A stretch of DNA of 64,000 nt from CAWGYQ01 sp963817395 (GCA_963817395.1 CAWFOC010000007.1:1-64000), one strand, 5' to 3'. Counted from the first letter of the stretch, positions 15,700 to 27,683 are shown. The notes: a model not told the origin generated them from the letters alone. Translations and numbers: made by a program.

Positions 15700-16719
15700 A
15701 TGACGCTCGCCGATCGCCTCGGCCGGCCGCTCCGCAACCTGCGGCTCTCCGTCACCGACCGCTGCAACATGCGCTGCAGCTATTGCATGCCGCAGGCGGA
15801 ATACGTGTGGCTCGCCAAGCAGGACATTCTCGGCTTCGAGGAGATCGATCGTCTGGTCGGCGTCTTCACGTCGCTCGGCGTCGACAAGGTGCGGCTGACG
15901 GGCGGCGAACCTCTGCTCCGCCAGAAACTGGACACCTTGGTGGGCTTGCTGGCGGAACAGCCAGCGATCAAGGACCTGGCGCTCACGACGAACGGCATTC
16001 TTCTGTCCGCACAAGCCGACGCGCTCAAGGCCGCCGGACTGCATCGAGTGACGGTCAGTCTCGACACGCTCAGGGCCGACCGCTTTCGCCTCATCACACG
16101 CCTGAACGCCCGCGATGAAGTGCTCGAGGGCATCCGCGCCGCCCATCGGGTCTTCGGCACCTTGAAGATCGACACTGTCGTGGTGCGCGGCGTCAACGAC
16201 GACGAGTTGGTGGATTTGATCGAGTTCGGAAAGACCGTCAGCGCAGAGGTGCGGTTCATCGAGTACATGGACGTGGGCGGCGCCACGATGTGGTCTCGCG
16301 ATCAGGTGGTGTCTCGCGTGGAAATGCTCGACGTGCTCTCGAAACGCTATGGGCGCATCGAACCGAGCGAGAAGGAAGCGGCCGCGCCAGCCGATCGGTA
16401 CGTGCTTCCCGATGGCTCGACGTTCGGCATCATCGCATCCACAACCGAGCCGTTCTGCCGGACCTGCGACCGCAGCCGGCTGACGGCGGACGGATTGTGG
16501 TTCCTGTGCCTCTATGCCGTGCAGGGACTCGATTTGAGAGGCCCGCTGCGAGGAGGCGCCTCGAACGCAGAGTTACGCCAACTCCTGCAGTCGAACTGGA
16601 TGAGTCGAGATGAACGCGGCGCCGAAGTGCGGCTGGCGACGCGCGACCGTGAGCCGCTCATTCCAGTCAGCGAGCTCAAACGCGATCCGCACCTCGAGAT
16701 GCACACACGCGGCGGATAG
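15700..16719 (+). CDS. moaA: GTP 3',8-cyclase MoaA
   Basis: First enzyme of molybdenum cofactor synthesis, a radical SAM protein with two 4Fe-4S clusters. 339 aa. The N-terminal cluster is CNMRCSYCMP (residues about 24-33), KVRLTGGEPLLR is the SAM-binding GGE, and TEPFCRTCDRSRLTADG holds two of the C-terminal cluster Cys, with the third in LWFLCLYA. The C-terminus ends in the conserved Gly-Gly needed for catalysis. It starts 91 bp after amrS. No other moa gene is in the window. Confidence 0.95.
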   Translation: MTLADRLGRPLRNLRLSVTDRCNMRCSYCMPQAEYVWLAKQDILGFEEIDRLVGVFTSLGVDKVRLTGGEPLLRQKLDTLVGLLAEQPAIKDLALTTNGILLSAQADALKAAGLHRVTVSLDTLRADRFRLITRLNARDEVLEGIRAAHRVFGTLKIDTVVVRGVNDDELVDLIEFGKTVSAEVRFIEYMDVGGATMWSRDQVVSRVEMLDVLSKRYGRIEPSEKEAAAPADRYVLPDGSTFGIIASTTEPFCRTCDRSRLTADGLWFLCLYAVQGLDLRGPLRGGASNAELRQLLQSNWMSRDERGAEVRLATRDREPLIPVSELKRDPHLEMHTRGG

Positions 16720-16739
16720 GGGTCTCCACACCGGCCGGC

Positions 16740-17187
16740 CTAGGACACCTTGACTGGCTGCTCCACTTCTCTCCCGCAGTATTGGTCGAACGCCGCACGA
16801 AGCTCTTGCGCGATGGATGCGGCATCTCGATTCTCGATCCGCTGCCGCTCGAGCATGTACACGAGCTTGCCGTCCCTCAGCAACGCCACCGAAGGCGAGG
16901 ACGGGGCATACCCGGTAAAGTAACCGCGGGCGCGGTTGGTCGCCTCGATGTCGGCGCCGGCAAAGACACTGCCGGTGAAATCGGGCGTCACGGCGTTCTG
17001 CATCGCGATCGCGATGCCCGGGGCGCGCCTTCCCCGCCGCGCAACCGCACACCGAGTTCACGACAATCATGACGGTGCCCGGACGCGTCACGGCTGCGTC
17101 CACGTCGGCGACAGTCCTCAGCTCCTTCACGCCCAGTGCAGTGAGCTCCTCGCGCATCGGCGCGATCAGAAATTCTGGATATCCCAT
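16740..17187 (-). CDS. BrxA/BrxB-family bacilliredoxin (one-base frameshift)
   Basis: Thioredoxin-fold protein of the YphP/YqiW type, about 148 aa, which removes bacillithiol-type mixed disulfides or acts as a general disulfide reductase. The active site is the CGC motif in VVNSVCGCAAGKARPG. The frame breaks in a C run near 17020; dropping one base restores IAIAMQNAVTPDF and the rest (VFAGADIEATNRARGYFTGY, SPSVALLRDGKLVYMLERQ, VEQPVKVS). N-terminus MGYPEFLIAPMREELTALGV is typical. Convergent with moaA, 20 bp apart. Confidence 0.87.
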
Positions 17188-17267
17188 CGTTGGTTCGACC
17201 TCTCGAGAAAAGACCGGAAAGCGGCCGGCTCCTCGACATTATCATACGAACCGACACGAGCCTGCCA

Positions 17268-18341
17268 ATGCGCCTGTTCGTCAACCGTGCCGCGCCTCGT
17301 GGGCATTCGGCGTCGAGTCTCTTCGGCCCCGACGACTACGCCTTCGTGTCCGCCTTCCACGCGGAGCGGCCCGAGCTCGTTGCCGACCCGCCTTCACCGG
17401 CTGGGGGCGCTCGCGGCCTCGATTGGTCTCGCCGACCTCCTGGTAAAGGACGAGTCCGACCGCTATGGTCTTCCCGCGTTCAAGATCGCGGGCGTCGAGC
17501 TCGCCCTGGCGAAGCTCGACGCGTCGGGCCGGCTGGGCGCGAACACCGTCCTGGCGTGCGCGACGGCCGGAAACCACGGCCGCGCCGTGGCACATGCCGC
17601 CGCCCGCCGCGGACTCAGATCGATCGTCTATGTGCCGGCGGGTACGCGCACCGAACGCATTCACGCGGTGGCGCGCGAGGGTGGGCGCGTCGTCGTCTAT
17701 AGCGGCTCGTACGACGAGGCCGTGAAGGAAGTCGCATCCCAGGCGGCCGCGCACGGTTGGCAAATCGTGTCGGACACCGCCTGGCCTGGCTACGACGAAA
17801 TTCCCCGCTGGATCATGCTCGGATACACCCGCATGTTCGACGAGGCCAAGGCTCGGTGGCCACGCCCGCCTGACGTCGTGGTCGTGCAGGCCGGCGTGGG
17901 CGGGCTGGCAGCGGCGGCGGCCAGCTGGTGGAACGACCACACAGCCTTCAAACGGCCGACGCTGATTTGTGCCGAGCCCACGGGTGCTGCGTGTTTGTTC
18001 GAATCGGCTCGCGCCGCGCCGCCGGGTGTCGCTCACCGGCCGACTCGACACCATCATGGAAGGACTTCGCTGCGCCGAGGCCTCGACGATCGCGTGGCCC
18101 GTGATCGCCTCGGCCATGGACGCCTTCGTCCTCGTGTCGGACGATGAGGCGCGGGAGGCGATGGAGCGATTGGCGCATCCTCGCCCGGGTGAGCCTGAAG
18201 TGAGGGCCGGGCCCTCCGGAGCGTGTGGTCTCGCAGCCCTCATCGCGCTCATGACGGACGACAGCCTGGCCGAGTTCCGACAGGATGTGGGCCTCGGACG
18301 CCAAGTCGACGGCGATGGTCATCGTGACCGAAGGCCCTTAG
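17268..18341 (+). CDS. diaminopropionate ammonia-lyase-like PLP enzyme (about three frameshifts)
   Basis: Fold-type II PLP enzyme. The pieces join as: N-terminal NRAAPRGHSASSLFGPDDY, then LADLLVKDESDRYGLPAFKI with the PLP lysine in AFK, then ACATAGNHGRAVAHAAARRG, SDTAWPGYDEIPRWIMLGY, VVQAGVGGLAAAAASWW, a third frame with RLDTIMEGLRCAEASTIAWP, GPSGACGLAAL, and a last piece STAMVIVTEGP ending at 18341. Shifts lie near 17385, 18015 and 18298. The order and motifs fit 2,3-diaminopropionate ammonia-lyase better than threonine dehydratase. With several shifts, true decay cannot be excluded. Confidence 0.78.
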
Positions 18342-18527
18342 ACTCCGCTGCCCATCAATGGGAAGCCTCGTCCCACGTCCGGACATCCGGCGAGCGTAAG
18401 ACGATTCTTGAAATGAAGCTAATGGGTGCTGTGCGAACAGGTTAGGGCACTTGAGGGCTCTGGCACCCGGTTTGGAGATAGTTGTCGTGTCGTTGCACTT
18501 TTTGCCTGCCCAAATCGTCTAAAGCCA

Positions 18528-19782
18528 ATGGACATCGCCCGTCCCAAGTCCGTCGTTCGGAAGAAGCAGATTCGGCGGGCTCTCTATGGCGGTGCGGCTC
18601 TGCTGACCGTTCTCGGTGTCACGTGGGGCCTCTCGCGCTTGAAGCCCGCCGCGCCCACCGTCGAGCGCGGAACGGTCTGGGTTGACACGGTCAAGAAGGG
18701 ATCGATGCTGCGACAGGTACGCGGACCCGGCACGCTCGTGCCCGAGGATGTTCGCTGGATTCCGGCTCTCACCGAAGGCCGCGTCGAGCGGATTGTCATT
18801 CGCCCGGGAAAGCCGGTCACGCCGGACTCCGTCGTTCTCGAATTGAGCAATCCCACCGTGCAGCAGGAGGCCCTCGACGCGGCGCTGCAAGTCAGAGCCG
18901 CGGAGGCAGGACTCGCGAACCTCCGGGTCCAGCTCCAGCAGGAGCGGCTGGCGCAGGAGTCGGCTGCCGCGGCCGTCCGCGCGGACTATCTCCAGGCCAA
19001 GCTCCAGGCTGAAGTGAATGAAGAGCTGGCCCGCCAGGAGCTGGTGTCGAACCTGGTGCTGAAGCAGTCGCAGGTACTGGCCGACTCGCTCGCCATGCGG
19101 AACTCGCTCGAGGAGAAGCGCCTGGCGAGCACCACGGAATCGTCGGAAGCGCGGCTCGCCGTGCAGCAGGCCCAGGTCGATCAGCTTCGCGCGCTGGCGG
19201 AGCTTCGCCGGAACGAGCGCGCCGCCCTGACCGTGCGCGCCGGCATGACGGGTGTTCTGCAGCTCGTGCCTGTTGAAGAGGGCCAGCGCGTGACCGCGGG
19301 CGCCAATGTGGCACGCGTGGCCAACCCCGCCCGCCTCAAGGCCGAGCTCCGCATCGCGGAGACGCAAGCCAAGGATATCCAGCTCGATCAGCCGGCCACC
19401 GTCGATACTCGTAACGGCATCGTCGCCGGCCGCGTCATGCGCATCGATCCCGCGGTACAGAATGGCACCGTAACGGTTGATGTAGAACTGACCGGCGCGC
19501 TACCCAAGGGCGCACGCCCGGATTTGAGCGTGGACGGCACCATCGAACTCGAGCGGCTCACCGACGTCCTGTATGTCGGGCGGCCCGCCTTCGGGCAGGA
19601 GACACAGTGCGGTTGGCCTGTTCCGAATCAACGAGGCGGGCGAGGCCAGCCGCGTTCAAGTGAAGCTGGGCCGAAGCTCCGTCAACACCATTGAGGTCGT
19701 CCAGGGTCTGAATCCGAGCGACCAGGTGATCTTGTCCGATATGTCGGCGTGGGACGCCTACGACCGCGTTCAGCTGCGGTGA
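18528..19782 (+). CDS. HlyD/RND-type periplasmic adaptor subunit (one-base frameshift)
   Basis: Membrane-fusion protein of about 417 aa linking an inner-membrane ABC pump to an outer-membrane channel. A membrane anchor lies near residues 17-36 (ALYGGAALLTVLGVTWGL), then a lipoyl half, a long Ala/Gln/Glu-rich coiled coil (about 115-240), the second lipoyl half (LTVRAGMTGVLQLVPVEEGQ) and beta-barrel. Near 19604 the frame shifts; the continuation is VGLFRINEAGEASRVQVKLG to SAWDAYDRVQLR. It is followed by two ABC ATPase genes 42 and 777 bp downstream, suggesting one operon. Confidence 0.85.
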
Positions 19783-19823
19783 TAGCGTCTCACGGCTCGT
19801 GGTTGCGGAACAGAGGAGACACT

Positions 19824-20526
19824 ATGGAGGGATCGCCGCAGACACTGATCAAGCTCGAGAGCGTCAAGAAGGTGTTTCTCACCGACGAGGTCGAGACTCA
19901 CGCCCTCGCCGGCATTCACATGGAAATCGGCAAGGGTGAATATGTTGCCATCGCCGGACCGTCTGGCTGCGGGAAGTCCACGCTGCTCTCCATCCTCGGC
20001 CTGCTCGACACGCCGACCGACGGCAACTACTGGCTGAATACCCGCCCGGTGGCGGATCTGGCCATGTCCGAGCGGGCTCGTGTGCGGAACCGTGAGATCG
20101 GGTTCATCTTTCAGAGCTTCAATCTCATCGGCGATCTCACGGTTTTTGAGAACGTCGAGTTGCCGCTCACCTATCGCGGCATGAAGTCCGCCGAGCGCGC
20201 GCGAGCGGGCCAACAAGGCGCTCGAGCGCGTCGGTATGGCCCATCGAGCCAAACACCTGCCCAGCCAGTTGTCGGGCGGTCAGCAGCAGCGCGTCGCCGT
20301 CGCCCGCGCGGTGGCCGGCGAGCCGTCCATCCTGCTGGCAGACGAGCCCACCGGCAACCTCGATTCTCGCAGCGGTGAAGCCGTGATGGATCTGCTGCGC
20401 GAGTTGCACCGTTCGGGCGCAACCATCTGTATGGTGACCCACGATCCACGGTACGCCCGGCATGCCGAGCGCACGATTCATCTGTTCGACGGACGGATCG
20501 TCGAGGAAACAGTGGCGACCGTCTAG
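19824..20526 (+). CDS. ABC transporter ATPase, LolD/MacB type (one-base frameshift)
   Basis: ATP-binding subunit of about 233 aa. Walker A GPSGCGKST, Q-loop GFIFQSFNLI, signature LSGGQQQRVAVARA, Walker B ILLADEPTGNLD and H-loop VTHDP are all present. A frame break near 20200 (in a GCGCGCG stretch) separates the Q-loop half from the signature half. ATG 19824 follows GAGGAG. These ATPases normally drive FtsX/MacB-fold permeases in export or lipoprotein release; no permease gene adjoins. Confidence 0.88.
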
Positions 20527-20558
20527 CGGTGGAGTCGGTCGACATAGAATCGTCCCTC

Positions 20559-21251
<693 letters not shown>

Positions 21252-21276
21252 CGCGCCGGGCTGGTTGCTGAGCATC

Positions 21277-22630
21277 GTGCCTCCTCGCATTCTCGTTGCC
21301 GACGATCAGCCGGACGTCCTCGAGGCGCTCAGGCTGCTGCTCAAGACGGAAGGCTACCAGAGCGACACCGTGGCCTCTCCCGCAGCCGTACTGCGGGCCG
21401 TCGAAGATCGCGAGTACGACGCTGTCTTGATGGACCTCAACTACGCCCGGGACACGACCTCGGGCAAAGAGGGTCTCGACCTGCTTTCGAAGGTCCAGGC
21501 GGCCGATGCCACGCTCCCGATTGTCGTGATGACCGCGTGGGGCACGGTGGACATCGCCGTGGAAGCCATGCGCCGGGGCGCGCGCGATTTCGTGCGCAAG
21601 CCGTGGGACAACGCGCGTGTCCTGGCGATCTTGCGCACGCAGGTCGATCTCAGCCGCGCCTTGCGGCAGGGGCAGCGACTCGAAGCCGAGAACCGGCTGC
21701 TCAGAACGGAACGCGGGCCGCAGATTATTGCGCAGTCGGCGGCGATGCAGCCGGTCTTGCAGCTGATCGCGCGCGTCGGGCCATCCGAGGCGAACGTGCT
21801 CATCACCGGCGAGAACGGCACCGGCAAGGGCGCTGTCGCACAGGCGCTTGCACGCCGTCTCCACCCGCTCGGCGAGACCGCTCGTGACCGTGAACGCCGG
21901 AGGGCTGTCCGAGGGCGTCTTCGAGAGCGAGCTGTTCGGCCACGTGCGGGGGGCGTTCACCGACGCCAAGACCGACCGCGTTGGACGCTTCGAACTGGCC
22001 GACGGCGGCACTCTGTTCCTCGATGAGATTGCCAATATTTCGCTGCCCCTGCAGACCAAACTGCTTCGGGTCGTGGAATCCGGAGAGTTCGAACGCGTCG
22101 GCTCTTCGCGCACGAGGCAGGTGGATGTGCGAATTCTTTCGGCCACCAATGCCGATCTCGCCGAGGATGTCGCTGCCGCGCGATTTCGGCAGGATCTGCT
22201 CTTCAGGCTCAACACCATCGAGATCCACCTGCCACCTCTCAGGGCGCGCCGCGAGGACATTCCGCTGCTCGCCACGCACTTTCTGACGCAGCACGCCACA
22301 CGCTATCGAAAGACGCTCTCCGGGTTCGAGCCATCTGCCCTTCAGGTCCTGCTCGAACACTCCTGGCCGGGCAACATCCGCGAGCTCGATCACGCGGTCG
22401 AGCGAGCCGTGCTGATGGCGCAGGGGCCGTCCATCAAGACTCCGGAACTGGGCCTCAAGCCGGGTCGGGATTCCTCGCCGCGCATCGAAGACATGAGCCT
22501 CGAAGAGGTCGAGTGTTTTCTCATCAAGAAGGCCATGGCGCGCCATGACGGCAATGTGAGCCATGCCGCCAAGGCGCTCGGCCTCAGCCGCAGCGCCCTC
22601 TATCGGCGCCTGCAACGCTACGGTCTCTGA
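21277..22630 (+). CDS. sigma-54-dependent response regulator (one-base frameshift; GAFTDA loop)
   Basis: NtrC-class regulator of about 450 aa: receiver domain (RILVADDQPDVLEAL; phospho-acceptor Asp in VLMDLNY), AAA+ domain and a Fis-type helix-turn-helix (NVSHAAKALGLSRSALYRRL). Walker A is GENGTGKGAVAQAL. The sigma-54 contact loop reads GAFTDA rather than GAFTGA. The frame breaks near 21848 between Walker A and TVNAGGLSEGVFESELFGH. GTG 21277 or TTG 21265 may be the start. It lies 25 bp after the ABC ATPase and before a histidine kinase, so it probably controls this efflux cluster. Confidence 0.87.
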
Positions 22631-22703
22631 TCGACAATGCCCGAGGTCGCACCCGACGCCGACGGACTCGGGGCTCCGCCATCCACCGGCGAGTCCGACC
22701 TGC

Positions 22704-24060
22704 ATGTTGTCTGCGCCGCCAGAGCCTCGCCTCTCGCACGATCGGCGCGTTCTCTTCATGGCCCTGGCCGCCGGCCTTCCCGGATCCGCGCTGGCGCTGT
22801 ATTTCCTCTGGACCGGCGACTACACGCTCATCGTTCAGATAGCGCTGACCGCGGTGATCGTCGGCTGCTGGATCAGCCTGGCGTTGTCTCTTCGCTCGCG
22901 CGTCGTCGTGCCCCTCCAGACCCTGTCGAACCTCCTGGCCGCGCTCCGAGAGGAGGATTTCTCGATACGCTTCAGGCCTGCTGCCCGACAGCCACGATCC
23001 ATTGGGCGACGTCATGAGCGAGGTCAATGCGCTGGCCGAGACCCTTCGCTCGCAGCGGCTCGGAGCGCTGGAGGCGACGGCGCTGCTCAGAACGGTCATG
23101 GCCGAAATCGACGTGGCGGTTTTCGCCTTCGACGGCGATCAGCGGCTCAGGCTGGTGAATCGCGCGGGCGAGCGTGTGCTGGCCCAGCCCGAACAACATC
23201 TGCTCGGCCAGACGGCCGGCAAGCTGGGGCTGACCTCGTGTCTCACCGGTGACGTGCCGCGCATCCTCGATGTGACCTTTCCGGGCGGTGCGGGCAAATG
23301 GGAAGTGCGACGCACGACCTTCCGGCAGGACGGCCTGCCGCACCAGCTTCTGGTGCTCTCGGATCTGAGCCGTCCACTGCGAGACGAAGAGCGCCAGGCG
23401 TGGCAGCGGCTGATTCGTGTCATCGGCCACGAGCTGAACAACTCGCTGGCGCCCATCAAATCGGTCGCCGGAAGCCTCGAGAGCCTGCTGGAACGCGCGG
23501 AGCCTCCCGACGACTGGCGTGATGACATGCGGCGCGGGCTGGGTGTGATCGGCGCCCGTGCGGACTCGCTGGGCCGTTTCACGAGCGCCTACGCGCGGCT
23601 GGCGCGCCTGCCACGGCCCGTCGTCCAACCGATCCAGCTTGCTGCGCTGCTGCACCGCGTGCTGCGGCTCGAGACGCGGCTCAGCATCGATCTCGTCGAC
23701 GGCCCCGACACGACCCTGCATGCCGACCCCGATCAGCTCGAACAACTGCTCATCAATCTCCTTCGCAACGCCGTCGACGCCGCGCTCGAGACGGGCGGTG
23801 GCGTACGGGTCGGATGGAGCCGCCAGCGCGCCTCCCTCGAGATCTGGGTCGAGGATGAGGGGCCTGGGCTGTCGAACACGGCCAATCTCTTCGTGCCGTT
23901 CTTCACCACCAAACCGGCCGGGTCCGGCATCGGCCTCGTGCTGAGCCGCCAAATCGCCGAAGCCCACGGCGGATCGCTGACGCTCGGAAATCGGCCCGAC
24001 GGACCGGGCTGTCGCGCGACGCTGACACTCCCGGTCGACGCGAGAGTTGCGATATCCTGA
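22704..24060 (+). CDS. NtrY-like sensor histidine kinase (one-base frameshift)
   Basis: About 452 aa. Two membrane segments (VLFMALAAGLPGSALALYFL and LIVQIALTAVIVGCWISLAL) are followed by a HAMP-like linker, where the frame breaks near 22977 (restored reading LPDSHDPLGDVMSEVN), a PAS-like domain and the kinase core. The H-box is VIGHELNNSLAPIKSVAG, the N-box LLINLLRNAVDAAL, and G-boxes are VEDEGPGL and GSGIGLVLSR. It lies 73 bp after the sigma-54 regulator, its likely partner. Confidence 0.88.
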
Positions 24061-24120
24061 GTCGCTCCCCCAGCTCCCGAACACCAACAGCTGGCTACGC
24101 TCACAGGAGGCTCGCGCGAG

Positions 24121-25503
24121 GTGCGGCGATTTGGCTCGCTCTGGGTAGTAACCGCGGCACTCGGTGCATTCGTTTCCGTCGTCCAGCCGGCGGTTCGCGC
24201 CGAGGACATCGCCACCCGGTACACTGAGACCGGCCAGCCGCATCATCGGAGAAGCGCTGGGCACACGTGCGGCGTGGCAGCGGCTGAGCGTTCTGACCGA
24301 CACCATCGGACACCGTCTGAGCGGATCGCCTGCGCTCGACGAAGCCATCAATTGGGCAATCGCGGAAATGAGGCAGGACGGACTCGAACGCGTTCGCACC
24401 GAACCTGTGATGGTTCCCCGATGGGTGCGTGGCGCCGAGAGCGCCGAAATCGTCCGGCCCGGACGCCATGCCCTCGTCATGCTCGGTCTCGGTGGCAGCA
24501 TCGGGACGCCGCGCGCAGGCATCGAGGCCGAGGTGCTGATGGTCTCCAGCTTCGATGACCTGGAGGCGCGGCGCATGGACGCGCCGGGCCGCATCGTCGT
24601 CTTCAATGCGCCGTTCACGAACTACCCTCAGACGGTGGAATACCGATCGTGGGGCGCGGTGAGGGCAGCGCGGCACGGAGCCGTGGCGGCGTTGGTCCGA
24701 TCGATGGCCCGCGGGGGTTTCGGACACCCCACACCGGCTCGATGCGATACGCAAGCGAGGCGCCTCAGATTCCTGCGGCGGCAATCACCGTCGAGGACGC
24801 CGAGCGGTTACAACGCCTTTACGACGGCGGGCACCGCCCCGTCGTTCGTCTCAAGATGGAGGCCCGCACCGAGCCGGACGTGCCTTCTGCCAACGTCATC
24901 GCCGAGCTGGTGGGCAGCGAGAAGCCGGACGAAGTCGTCGTGATGGGCGGACACCTCGATTCCTGGGACGTCGGAACCGGGGCGTCGGACGATGGCGGGG
25001 GGTGTGTGGCGACGTGGGAGGCCTTGAGGATTCTCAAGAAGCTGAACCTCCGGCCGCGCCGCACCATCCGCGTGGTGCTCTGGACGAACGAAGAGAACGG
25101 CACGCGAGGTGGTCTCGCCTATCGCGACCAGCATCTGCCCGAGCTGAAGGACCACGTGGTGATGATCGAATCCGACACCGGCGTCTTTCGCCCCTTCGGG
25201 TTCGGGTTCACCGGCACGAGCCGGGCCCGGGCCACGGTCACCGAGGTCGGCCGACTGCTGCGCGGCATCGGCGTCGATCGCATCGGCCCCAATGGCGGAG
25301 GCGCGGACATCGGACCCAGTGTGCACGCCGCTGGCATCCCGGCCATGTCGCTCGACGTCGACACATCCGAGTTCTTCCTTATTCATCACACGGCCGCCGA
25401 TACCATCGACAAGATCGATCCGCTCGACCTGTCGCGTGCGGTTGCGGCGCTTGGCGTCATGGCTTACGTGATCGCCGACCTGCCGATTCGGCTCGGCGAG
25501 TGA
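24121..25503 (+). CDS. secreted M28-family carboxypeptidase Q-like enzyme (two frameshifts)
   Basis: About 460 aa with a signal peptide (GSLWVVTAALGAFVSVVQPA) from GTG 24121. Metal and catalytic motifs are in order: GGHLDSWDVGTG, GASDDGGG, WTNEENGTRGG, MIESDTGVF and IHHTAADTIDKID. The order and spacing resemble plasma glutamate carboxypeptidase (carboxypeptidase Q). Shifts near 24230, right after the signal peptide, and near 24725, before the catalytic half. The stop overlaps a possible GTG of the next gene. Confidence 0.86.
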
Positions 25504-25529
25504 TCGTCGATCTTCTCCGACATCCCGCG

Positions 25530-26530
25530 GTGAGACTCGACGCTTCGGCGCCCACGCGCATCGATCTGGCCGGCGGCACCATCGACATCTGGCCGCTCTA
25601 CCTCTTTCACGATCGGGTCGAGACCATCAATGTCGCCATCAGTCTGCTGGCGCGGGCTTCGCTGGAATCACGGAGCGATGGCGCGGTTGCGGTGGACTCG
25701 ATCGATACCGGCCGCCGGCTCGAGGGTCGGACCGCACGCAACCTGGTCGAGCAGGACCCTTCCAGCCTCCTGGCGCGGCTGATGGCGTTCTTCGACGCGG
25801 AGAACGTCACGCTGACCACGCGGGCCGAGTCGCCGGCTGGAGCCGGAATCGGCGGGTCTTCGGCATTGAACATCGCCGTATGCGGAGCGTTGTCGCGCTG
25901 GACCGGCCGTCGTTACAGCAACGACCAGCTCTTGGGAATCGCGAGAGACGTCGAGGCGCAGGCGATTGGTGTGCCGACGGGCTGGCAGGACTACCCGCCT
26001 GCCCTCTACGGCGGCGTCGCGGCGCTGGAGTTCGGGGTCGGCGAGCCCCGGCGGGTGGCACTCCAGGTTTCGGCCGACGAGCTGCAGCAGCGCATGGTGC
26101 TCGCGTATACGGGTGAGCCCCGCGCGTCGGGCACCAACAACTGGGACATCGTGAAACGCCATATCGACGGCGATCGCGAGGTGCACGCCTTATTCGCGCG
26201 CATCCTGGAGGCGGCACGGGCGATGCGGGACGCGCTCGATCGCCCGCGACTGGACGGAAGTGGCGCGCTGTTTGGCGGCTGAATGGGAACACCGCAAGCG
26301 CCTGGCCCCGGGTGTCACCACGCCGGCCATCGACGAATCTGATGGCTCGCGCCATGAACGCGGGTGCGCTGTCAGCAAAAGTGTGCGGGGCCGGCGGCGG
26401 CGGCTGTGTGGTGTTCTTTGCCGAACCTGCCAGCATCCCGGCCGTTCGCGACGCGCTCGATCGCGCGGGCGCTCGCGTGCTCGACTATCGAGTGGACATG
26501 GACGGTCTGCGCGTCACGGAACACCCTTGA
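25530..26530 (+). CDS. GHMP-family sugar kinase (two frameshifts)
   Basis: About 332 aa. The GHMP N-terminal motif SAPTRIDLAGGTIDIWPLYL and the phosphate loop ESPAGAGIGGSSALNIAV are clear, as is the C-terminal glycine motif AKVCGAGGGGCVVFFAE. Frames shift near 26246 (continuing DWTEVARCLAAEWEHRKRL) and 26334 (an extra G; continuing NLMARAMNAGALS). The overall plan resembles heptose-7-phosphate or galactose/fucose-type kinases; the substrate is not assigned. GTG 25530 fits the family start; GTG 25500, overlapping the previous stop, is also possible. Confidence 0.83.
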
Positions 26531-26751
26531 CGAACAAGGTCGCACAAATCAAAGCGCTTTATCTCGGGGCAACCCGAGCCACCATCCGGCAGGATTTCGT
26601 GCGGGCCATCGCCATCCTCAAATCGATGCCGACGGAGGAGGAACGCGAACGCGCTGCCGTCTACATGGACGGTCTGTCGATGCTTCGCTCCGAGTGGGCA
26701 CAACGAAGCGGCCACCGCGCGCAGCCCCACACGCGTCGCTCCCGACGCTGA
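26527..26751 (+). CDS. small conserved-looking protein of unknown function
   Basis: 74 codons from TTG 26527, which overlaps the kinase stop as TTGA. The protein (KVAQIKALYLGATRATIRQD, then FVRAIAILKSMPTEEERERA) is alpha-helical and charged with an Arg-rich tail, without membrane segments or known motifs. Coupling to the kinase suggests cotranslation. Family not recognised. Confidence 0.5.
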   Translation: MTNKVAQIKALYLGATRATIRQDFVRAIAILKSMPTEEERERAAVYMDGLSMLRSEWAQRSGHRAQPHTRRSRR

Positions 26752-26815
26752 AGAGACCGCTTTTGTGCGGACGCGGTGGGAACCGCCCTCGCGGGGGACG
26801 TAGTGATCGTGAGAC

Positions 26816-27598
26816 CTATCGCCCGTTGAGCAGACGTCGATAGTTTTCGGGGGTCACACGGATCGTCACGACCTGGCCATTTCCGCCGATCGGCGTCGCC
26901 CGTTCGCCGTTGATGAACAGCGTCATGGCTCCCGCATCGCCGATCCTCAGCGCCAGATTCCGCTCGGCCCGAACCGTTCGCTCCTCGCCGGCAATCATCG
27001 TCGTGGCGAACAGCACGGATCCGTCGGCGGCGGCCGAGACCCAGCATTCGCGGGAGGATCTCAGCACGACCTCGAGATTCTCCATGCGCGCGTCGATGGC
27101 CTCGTCTCGAACCGCCGCGCCCACGGCGGACTGCACCGGAAGCGGCGGCGCATCGGGCGGCGGTTTCAGATCACGTGTGGCGCTTGCGGTACTTGGTGGA
27201 GGTGACGAGACAGGCTCGTCCCCAGCGAGCGTGAAATACATCAGAGTCATGACGAGTGGGATGCTGACGATCAGCAACTTCACCACTGTCCGGGCCGCAC
27301 GGCGCTGGCTTTCGATCGCCTGGTTGTCTTCGATTTCGATCTGCGCCCGGCCGGCGGTCAGCCCGTCCTCGGAAAAGGCCTCGAGGAACTCCTGGACGGT
27401 AGCCTCGGGATCGAGGCCGACCTCAGTAGCATAGGCCCGGACGAACGCGCGAGAGAAAATCCCTCCAGGAAGCCTGGAGATCTCATCGCGCTCGAGGGCC
27501 TCGAAATGTGCCAGAGAGATCCGCGTGCGCGCCGAGATTTCGCGGAGCGTCATGCCCCGCGCTTCGCGCGCGGCCCGCAGGCGTGCCCCAAATTTCAT
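26816..27598 (-). CDS. RodZ-like helix-turn-helix membrane protein
   Basis: 260 aa. The N-terminal XRE-type helix-turn-helix starts at MKFGARLRAAREARGMTLRE and includes GIFSRAFVRAYATEVGLD; one membrane helix follows (VVKLLIVSIPLVMTLMYFTL, about 120-139), then a Pro-rich linker and a beta-rich DUF4115-type domain (SRECWVSAAADGSVLF). This is the RodZ/YmfM plan, proteins that link MreB to the membrane for cell shape. ATG 27598 is chosen because the upstream extension has no family resemblance. Convergent with 26527-26751. Confidence 0.85.
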   Translation of the reverse strand: MKFGARLRAAREARGMTLREISARTRISLAHFEALERDEISRLPGGIFSRAFVRAYATEVGLDPEATVQEFLEAFSEDGLTAGRAQIEIEDNQAIESQRRAARTVVKLLIVSIPLVMTLMYFTLAGDEPVSSPPPSTASATRDLKPPPDAPPLPVQSAVGAAVRDEAIDARMENLEVVLRSSRECWVSAAADGSVLFATTMIAGEERTVRAERNLALRIGDAGAMTLFINGERATPIGGNGQVVTIRVTPENYRRLLNGR

Positions 27599-27683
27599 GG
27601 CTCGGTGCTGCCCAGCGCGTGCCCTCCGTCCGTCGGTCAGAACGGGTTGGGCATCCGCGCCCACCAGCAATGACAGAATCGTC

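Noticed and set aside
14356..16719. A single open frame that seems to fuse the radical SAM enzyme AmrS to MoaA
   Set aside because: The middle of the frame is out of register with both families; AmrS ends at 15608 in another frame and MoaA has its own ATG at 15700.
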